The position numbers and the translations under genes are program-made. The notes under the pieces were generated by a model, which had not been told where the DNA came from, searched no databases, and saw only the letters and a program-made list of their open reading frames with translations. From Salinicola avicenniae (GTDB lineage: Bacteria > Pseudomonadota > Gammaproteobacteria > Pseudomonadales > Halomonadaceae): 64,000 nucleotides of DNA. The stretch spans positions 248,001 to 312,000 of the forward strand of contig NZ_JAKQZC010000006.1 in NCBI RefSeq assembly GCF_023736115.1, written 5' to 3'. This document shows positions 58,685 to 64,000 of the stretch, piece after piece. Every line of letters begins with the position of its first letter. The first letter of the stretch is position 1.

Positions 58685-59944
58685 GTGGAGCTGATCGACA
58701 AGCTTTCCATTCTGGCCGATGCCGCCAAGTACGATGCGTCCTGCGCCAGTAGCGGCGCGCCGACGCGCTCCTCCCGTGGCAAGGCGGGCCTTGGCGCGTC
58801 CAGCGGCATGGGCATCTGCCATAGCTTCACGCCGGACGGCCGCTGCGTCTCGCTACTCAAGGTACTGCTGACCAACTTCTGCCTGTTCGACTGCCAGTAC
58901 TGCATCAACCGCCGCTCCAGCAGTATTCCCCGGGCACGCTTCACTCCAGAGGAGGTCGTACGCCTGACGCTCTCCTTCTATCGCCGCAATACCATCAGCG
59001 GACTGTTCCTGAGCTCGGGGATCATCCGCTCCAGCGACTACACCATGGAGCAGCTGATCCAGGTCGCGAGACAACTGCGCGAGACACATCAGTTCCGCGG
59101 CTATATTCATCTCAAGGCGATTCCGGAAGCGGACCCGGCGCTGATCGAGGAGGCGGGACGTTACGCCGACCGGCTTAGCGCGAACATCGAGCTGCCGACC
59201 TTGACCAGCCTGAAAACGCTGGCCCCGGAAAAGGAGCTCGGCACCATCCACTCGGCCATGGGCCAAATGCGCCAGCGTATCGATGCCGCCAACGACGATG
59301 CCCAGCGGGACGCAAAGCATCTACCGCGCAGCGCGAACCCGAAGCGCCTGGCGCCGCGTTATGCGCCCGGTGGCCAGAGCACGCAGATGATCGTCGGCGC
59401 GGATGCCACCGATGACCGCACCATCCTGCAGTCCGCCCAGCACCTCTACCAACGCTTCCGGCTCAAGCGCGTCTACTATTCGGCCTTCAGCCCGATTCCC
59501 GAAAGCCCCAGCGGCCTGCCGCCAGCCGCCCCGCCGCTGCTGCGCGAACATCGCCTTTACCAGGCCGATTTCCTGATCCGTGGTTATGGTTTTCAGGCGG
59601 AAGAACTGCTGAATCGCCCCGGCAACCTGGATCTGGAGGTCGATCCCAAGCTGGCCTGGGCGCTCGATCACCGCGAGCACTTTCCCGTCGATCTCAACCG
59701 CGCCGAACCGGCGATGATCGCCCGCGTGCCGGGGATCGGCCTGCGCAGCGTGCAACGCCTGATCGACCTGCGTCGTCAGCGCCGGATTCGCTATCAGGAT
59801 CTGATCGCGCTGCGCTGCCGGATGGCGTCTTTGCGCCCGTTCGTCACCACCCAGGATTACCGCCCCGCCGAGATCCAGTGGGAGAGCTCGCGCCTGCGTC
59901 GTCAGCTGACAGCCCCGCAGCCGGCACAAATGGCACTGCTATGA
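58685..59944 (+). CDS. Putative DNA modification/repair radical SAM protein
   Basis: The 419-residue protein has a radical SAM cluster CxxxCxxC (Cys66, Cys70, Cys73 in NFCLFDCQYC). A TIM-barrel-like middle follows, then a helix-hairpin-helix DNA-binding motif near residue 345 (RVPGIGLRSVQRLIDLR). This is the family annotated as putative DNA modification/repair radical SAM protein, generally found beside a TIGR03915 protein. The GTG start at 58685 follows GGAGTG. Its LexA box and partner gene suggest a DNA-damage response role; the reaction is not established in the family, and I do not infer a substrate. Confidence 0.88.
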   Translation: MELIDKLSILADAAKYDASCASSGAPTRSSRGKAGLGASSGMGICHSFTPDGRCVSLLKVLLTNFCLFDCQYCINRRSSSIPRARFTPEEVVRLTLSFYRRNTISGLFLSSGIIRSSDYTMEQLIQVARQLRETHQFRGYIHLKAIPEADPALIEEAGRYADRLSANIELPTLTSLKTLAPEKELGTIHSAMGQMRQRIDAANDDAQRDAKHLPRSANPKRLAPRYAPGGQSTQMIVGADATDDRTILQSAQHLYQRFRLKRVYYSAFSPIPESPSGLPPAAPPLLREHRLYQADFLIRGYGFQAEELLNRPGNLDLEVDPKLAWALDHREHFPVDLNRAEPAMIARVPGIGLRSVQRLIDLRRQRRIRYQDLIALRCRMASLRPFVTTQDYRPAEIQWESSRLRRQLTAPQPAQMALL

Positions 59945-59996
59945 GGTCGGTCTGGCGTCGAGAGATGAGGCATGCTATCGCCATGAAACAACCAAT

Positions 59997-60971
59997 ATGA
60001 CGGCTACACGCTCGGATGCCCGCCATGTCGCCCGGGCCACGGATTTTACCGAATGGCGTCAACGTGCTCGCCAGCTGCTTCAGGCCGGCATCCAGCCGGC
60101 TGACATCACCTGGCAGGATGGCGATGCGCTTCACGACGACCTGTTCGCGACACCGGCGGCCGACAGCGCAGCGCTGCCGCCAGCGGATCGCGGCGCCCGG
60201 CTGACGCTGTCGCGAGACCAGCTAGCACTGCTCGAGCAGAGTGCGCGCTACCGGGATGACGCCTGCCACGACCGCTGGTCGCTGCTCTATCGTATCGTCT
60301 GGCGCCTGGCCCGGGGCGATACCGCGGCATCGCATCCGGCGGACAGCGACGGCAGCGAGCTGCATCGACGCGCCCATGCGGTCAGGCGCGAGGCGCACCA
60401 TATGCATGCCTTCCTGCGCTTTCATCGTGAGGCGCCAAAGGGGAATGTGGCGAGTGGCGATGAGGCGAGTGGCGATGAGACGAGCCGTGATATCGTCCTG
60501 CGGGACAGCGAGTTCCTGGCCTGGTTCGAGCCAGCACACGACGTCCTCGACCTGGGTGCCGAGCACTTCGCGGATCGTCTCGGCAGCTCTCGCTTCCTGA
60601 TCGCGACGCCTCGCGGCGGGGTCGCCTGGAACGGGCACGAATTCGACTACCGCATGCCCTGCCCGGTCGCCTGGGCCGAAGCCGCGCGCACCGCCATGAC
60701 AGGTGACGACGATCATGCGCTATGGCGTGCCTATTTCGTCAGCACCTTCAACCCGGCCCGTCTCAATTCCCGCGTCATGACGCAGCATATGCCGCAGCGA
60801 TTCTGGCGCCAGCTCAGCGAAGGAGACCTGATACCCACGCTGGAAGCTGGCGCACGCCACGGCGGGCAACGCTTGGCCCAGGTGGCCAGCGTCGGCCAAC
60901 GCGATGGCAAGCCAATATCGTTACGTAATAATTACGTTAGCCATACGTTATCCGCCAAAGGCAACAAATAG
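59997..60971 (+). CDS. TIGR03915/DUF4130-family putative DNA repair protein
   Basis: The 324-residue protein carries features of the family that accompanies the radical SAM gene. Signature segments are AHAVRREAHHMHAFLRF (about 128-144) and WFEPAHDVLDLGAEHFADR (about 180-198). Many relatives are fused to a UdgX uracil-DNA glycosylase domain. This one ends soon after the DUF4130 part, so UdgX is absent here or encoded elsewhere. A short GEASGDE-type repeat (about 150-160) interrupts a loop. It lies 52 nt after the radical SAM gene and likely belongs to the same SOS-controlled unit. Confidence 0.8.
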   Translation: MTATRSDARHVARATDFTEWRQRARQLLQAGIQPADITWQDGDALHDDLFATPAADSAALPPADRGARLTLSRDQLALLEQSARYRDDACHDRWSLLYRIVWRLARGDTAASHPADSDGSELHRRAHAVRREAHHMHAFLRFHREAPKGNVASGDEASGDETSRDIVLRDSEFLAWFEPAHDVLDLGAEHFADRLGSSRFLIATPRGGVAWNGHEFDYRMPCPVAWAEAARTAMTGDDDHALWRAYFVSTFNPARLNSRVMTQHMPQRFWRQLSEGDLIPTLEAGARHGGQRLAQVASVGQRDGKPISLRNNYVSHTLSAKGNK

Positions 60972-61132
60972 TCCATAAGATGTCACTTATTTTAGACATG
61001 CCGCACGCTTGATTCCGGCAAGGTAGGCAGGCTTCGTTTCAGCGCTTGAAACGAACGTTCGAACCGCGGCATAGGAGGTCGCGGAGACGTCACAGCAGGA
61101 CGCATCGACAGTCTGTCTACCGAGATGCGCAC

Positions 61133-63796
61133 ATGTCACAACACCAGTCTCAACTACAGCTCGACTACGCAATTACCAGCACCTGGAACGGCGGCTACGT
61201 TCTCGAACTCGTCGTCACCAATCAGAGCGAGAGCAAGCTTCCCGGCTATCAGATTGACTTCGATCTCGACGCCGACATCACGCAGTACTGGGGCGCGGAC
61301 GCGCTCACCCGAGATGGCTCCCGCTACACGATCCATGATGAGACGGCGATCGCCGCGGGCGATTCGGCTCGCTTCAAGATCAAGGCGCTCGGTGACGATA
61401 TCCGCATGCCGGAAGCGGTCGAGATCGATGGCAACACCCCCTCGCTCAGCGACCAGGCCACTCGACTCAGCGACACCTACACTCCGCCAGATCTACTGGG
61501 CGACGCTTACGTCTTCGATCAAGACGAGCGTGGCAACGATACGATCACCGTGGATGACAGCATTGACGCGGCCACGCTCAACGCCCTGATCGACGCGGCC
61601 CCCAAAGGGGCCACCATCAACCTCGCCGCCGGTGACTATCGCTTCGATGACGCGATCGTCGTGGCACGCGATGACCTTCGTCTCGTCGGCGCGGGTTCAG
61701 ACGCCACGACGCTGACCTTTACCGACGCCGCCCTGGCAAACGACACGGCCAATGCCATTCGCGTGACCGGGCGCGAGGGCGAGCCGCTCACCACCTTGAA
61801 TGCCAGCGCCAACGAAGGCGACACGCGCCTCGTACTCGCCGATACGGATGCCTTCGCGGTCGGCGACGTGCTCAAGCTAGCCCAACCCAACGACGATGCC
61901 TTTCTCGATGCGATCGGCGACAGCGATTGGCGGGAAACCGACTCGCCACTGCGCACCAGCATGGCGAAGATCACCGCCATCGACGGCAACACCGTGACTC
62001 TCGATCGCGGCGTTCACTTTGACCTGGAGGCCGGCGCGACGCAGGTGGCCAAGGTGACCGCACTGGAGGGCGTCTCGCTGGCCGGGTTCGGCGTTGCCTT
62101 TACACTTGGCCAACCCGATGCCGGCAAGTTCAGCAACACCCTTTCCGATCTGTCGCGCTATCACGCCGTCGAACTCGCCTACACTCAGGGCGCCAGTCTC
62201 GAGGATGTCTCGGTCACCAATGGCCCGTCCGTCGCCTTCGAATTCAGCAACTCGCTTGACGTGTCGGCAACCGAGCTGAGCGCCGATGGCAGTTTCAACA
62301 AGGGCAGCGGCGGCAACGGCTATGCCTTCGAGCTGCGTCAGAACTACGACGGTCAGTTCAACGACCTGAGCGACAGCGGTATGCGCCACAGCGTGCTGTT
62401 CGCCTCCTGGCACTCCTCTGTCGGCAACGACATCACGGTGACCTCGACCGATCGCGACATCAACTTTCATGGCGGGCGCGATCACGACAATCGCGTGCAT
62501 GTCGAGCAGTCGGTGCGCGACGCCGACAACGATCCCATGTCGACCAGCGTCTGGCTCAACGAAGGCGAGAGCTTCGGTGCCCCGACGGCTCCGGATGCCA
62601 ACCAGGTCACGGTCGACTATCTCGTTGGCTCCCGGCGTGACGATACGGTCCAGGCCGGGGACGACGGCGCTTATCTCGATGGTGGTCTGGGCGATGACAC
62701 CCTGATCGGCGGCCTGGGCGACGACATACTCGCCGGCGGCGGCGGTTGGGGAGACAATCGATTGGCAGGCGGCGCCGGCCACGACACCGCCCTGTTCGGC
62801 GGCGCGCTGGACGACTACACGCTGACCGCACTCGACGACGGCGCCTGGCGCATCAAGGGCCACGGTACCGAGGATACGCTGAGCGATATCGAGCTCGCCC
62901 TGTTCGACGACGGCCAACTGATGAATCTCGTCACCGGCGACGTCAGCCAGGTCGGTTCGCCGGCAGCGATCACGCCCGACGCCTACCGGGACCAGCGCGA
63001 AGTCGCCGCCGACGAGAGCCCGCTACACGCCAGCTTCGATGTCGTCAGTCGCTGGTCGAACGGCTACGTACTGGGTATCACCATCACCAACCAGGGCGAT
63101 GACGCCGTGGCCGGCGACCCGATTCGCGTAACGCTGCCGGGCACGATCGACACCGTCTACGGCGCCGACCTGAACCAGCGCGACGGTGACGTCTACACGC
63201 TGAGTCACGCCAAGGGCGATCTGGAAGCCGGCGACAGCCTGCGCATTTCGTTCAAGGCCTACGCCGAGACCAGCGAGATACCGCGGGCGATCCAGCTCGG
63301 CAATCGCGACGTCGCCATCGACGAGGGATCGCTGCCCGGCGGCGTGCGCCTGCCGGAGCTGCTGACCGACGTCGACCGGCAGCTCGACGGCAGCGATATC
63401 CTGACCGGCGGCAGCGGCAACGACATTCTCACCGGCAGCGCCGGGGATGACATCCTGATCGGCGGCATGGGTAGCGATCGATTGATTGGCGGCGGTGGCG
63501 AGGATCGCTTCGTCTGGCACGCGGCCATGGAGTCAACGCCCCTGTCGATCGACGAAATTCTCGACTTCGGCGACGACGACCATATCGACCTCTCCGCGCT
63601 GGATGCGGATACCACGCAGGCCGGCCATCAGGCTTTCGAGTGGCAGGACGGCAAGGGCTTCAGCGGTGAAGCCGGGCAACTACGCTTTGACGATGGCCAG
63701 CTCCAGGGTGACACCAACGGTGATGGCATTCCGGAGCTGGTGATTGGCGTAGGCGGGCTCGATCATCTCGACCCGGGGCAGCTTATCCTGTCATGA
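61133..63796 (+). CDS. Large RTX exoprotein with two CBM2-like domains and a beta-helix
   Basis: The 887-residue acidic protein has no N-terminal signal. In order it shows a CBM2-like beta-sandwich (about 9-100, STWNGGYVLELVVTNQ) and a right-handed beta-helix of pectate-lyase/epimerase type (about 136-495, DDAIVVARDDLRLVGAG). RTX nonapeptide repeats follow (about 498-555, GGLGDDTLIGG), then a second CBM2-like domain (about 628-725, SRWSNGYVLGITITNQ), and more RTX repeats (about 751-793) with a C-terminal secretion-type tail. It is probably exported by a type I system and folds on binding calcium. It may bind and process a polysaccharide such as alginate or pectin; the activity is unknown. The ribosome site is weak, so the start could lie at 61046. 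Confidence 0.75.
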   Translation: MSQHQSQLQLDYAITSTWNGGYVLELVVTNQSESKLPGYQIDFDLDADITQYWGADALTRDGSRYTIHDETAIAAGDSARFKIKALGDDIRMPEAVEIDGNTPSLSDQATRLSDTYTPPDLLGDAYVFDQDERGNDTITVDDSIDAATLNALIDAAPKGATINLAAGDYRFDDAIVVARDDLRLVGAGSDATTLTFTDAALANDTANAIRVTGREGEPLTTLNASANEGDTRLVLADTDAFAVGDVLKLAQPNDDAFLDAIGDSDWRETDSPLRTSMAKITAIDGNTVTLDRGVHFDLEAGATQVAKVTALEGVSLAGFGVAFTLGQPDAGKFSNTLSDLSRYHAVELAYTQGASLEDVSVTNGPSVAFEFSNSLDVSATELSADGSFNKGSGGNGYAFELRQNYDGQFNDLSDSGMRHSVLFASWHSSVGNDITVTSTDRDINFHGGRDHDNRVHVEQSVRDADNDPMSTSVWLNEGESFGAPTAPDANQVTVDYLVGSRRDDTVQAGDDGAYLDGGLGDDTLIGGLGDDILAGGGGWGDNRLAGGAGHDTALFGGALDDYTLTALDDGAWRIKGHGTEDTLSDIELALFDDGQLMNLVTGDVSQVGSPAAITPDAYRDQREVAADESPLHASFDVVSRWSNGYVLGITITNQGDDAVAGDPIRVTLPGTIDTVYGADLNQRDGDVYTLSHAKGDLEAGDSLRISFKAYAETSEIPRAIQLGNRDVAIDEGSLPGGVRLPELLTDVDRQLDGSDILTGGSGNDILTGSAGDDILIGGMGSDRLIGGGGEDRFVWHAAMESTPLSIDEILDFGDDDHIDLSALDADTTQAGHQAFEWQDGKGFSGEAGQLRFDDGQLQGDTNGDGIPELVIGVGGLDHLDPGQLILS

Positions 63797-63829
63797 ACCA
63801 CGGGGCATCTGGCTTCGGATCGATCGTCC

Positions 63830-64000
63830 TCAGGTGTCGATCCGGGCTACCGCGTCCTGGCTCGCCAGCGCGCGCTCGTCGCCGGCCAGCTCGTATAGCT
63901 GGCCTTCGCGCATCTCCAGCAGGCGGTCGGCGTGAGCGAAATAGTGGTCGTCGTGACTGATCGCGAAGACCGTGATCCCCAGCTCGCGGAAGCGCGGCAT
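63830..64000 (-). CDS. Cyclic-peptide-type ABC exporter ATPase, C-terminal end only
   Basis: The window ends inside this gene; 56 C-terminal residues are visible. They read [20 protein letters not shown], then [15 protein letters not shown], matching the H-loop and following strand of the ATPase half of SyrD/PvdE/YojI-type transporters, which end this way. Such proteins combine a six-helix membrane domain and an ATPase and export peptides or siderophore precursors. The start lies beyond 64000. Convergent with the RTX gene. Confidence 0.72.
   Translation of the reverse strand: MPRFRELGITVFAISHDDHYFAHADRLLEMREGQLYELAGDERALASQDAVARIDT

Overview
The window is high-GC gammaproteobacterial DNA. 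Gene content (an NRPS-independent hydroxamate siderophore locus, LpxO-type lipid A hydroxylase, EntD-type phosphopantetheinyl transferase, RTX exoprotein, IncP-type mobile DNA) suggests a Halomonadaceae-like (Halomonas/Salinicola/Kushneria) chromosome. That assignment is inference; no 16S or housekeeping marker is present.

Layout. (1) 1-8105: chromosomal genes: the 5' part of a sulfotransferase-like gene, a 1.8 kb gene-free stretch with three terminator-like hairpins, then Bcr/CflA efflux, an MDR oxidoreductase, an XdhC-like protein, a Crp/Fnr regulator and an aldo/keto reductase. (2) 8106-39869: two elements inserted in tandem at the 3' end of a tRNA-Ile2(CAU) gene, marked by three identical 45-bp copies of the tRNA 3' half (8106, 26964, 39825). 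(3) 39825-64000: the tRNA, a YceI-like protein, EntD, LpxO, the siderophore locus (AraC regulator, TonB receptor, decarboxylase, N-monooxygenase, GNAT-NIS synthetase fusion, Fur-boxed ECF sigma factor, ABC ATPase, MFS exporter), RecQ, an SOS-boxed radical SAM/TIGR03915 repair pair, a large RTX/CBM2-like/beta-helix exoprotein and the end of a cyclic-peptide-type ABC exporter.

Element A (8106-26963) is the most interesting part. It carries a toxin-antitoxin pair, a tightly coupled four-gene defence operon (OLD-type ATPase/Toprim nuclease, type III Mod, type III Res, HEPN/Toprim protein), an Mrr-like nuclease with a membrane partner, and a tyrosine integrase. Its transfer module is clearly IncP-1-type: an RK2-like oriT, a 123-aa TraJ, a TraI relaxase with Tyr22, and TrbJ-TrbK-TrbL only. 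It also has three KorB-type operator palindromes and RK2-like TrfA iterons, yet no korB, trfA, coupling protein or other mating-pair gene. I infer an integrative mobilizable element that reads the regulatory signals of an IncP helper plasmid and supplies replacement mating-pore and entry-exclusion subunits, analogous to how SGI1 exploits IncC plasmids.

Element B (26964-39824) is an integrated filamentous phage (inovirus): repressor, overlapping small early genes, ssDNA-binding protein, tiny virion proteins, major coat protein, central terminator, pIII-like adhesin with Gly/Ser linker, pVI-like protein, Zot assembly ATPase, its own secretin, a TraX-family acetyltransferase, a replication protein and an integrase. 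Its left end carries an AT-rich cargo pair: a DGQHR protein and an unknown, possibly HEPN-like protein. The two integrases are unrelated but use the same attachment core.
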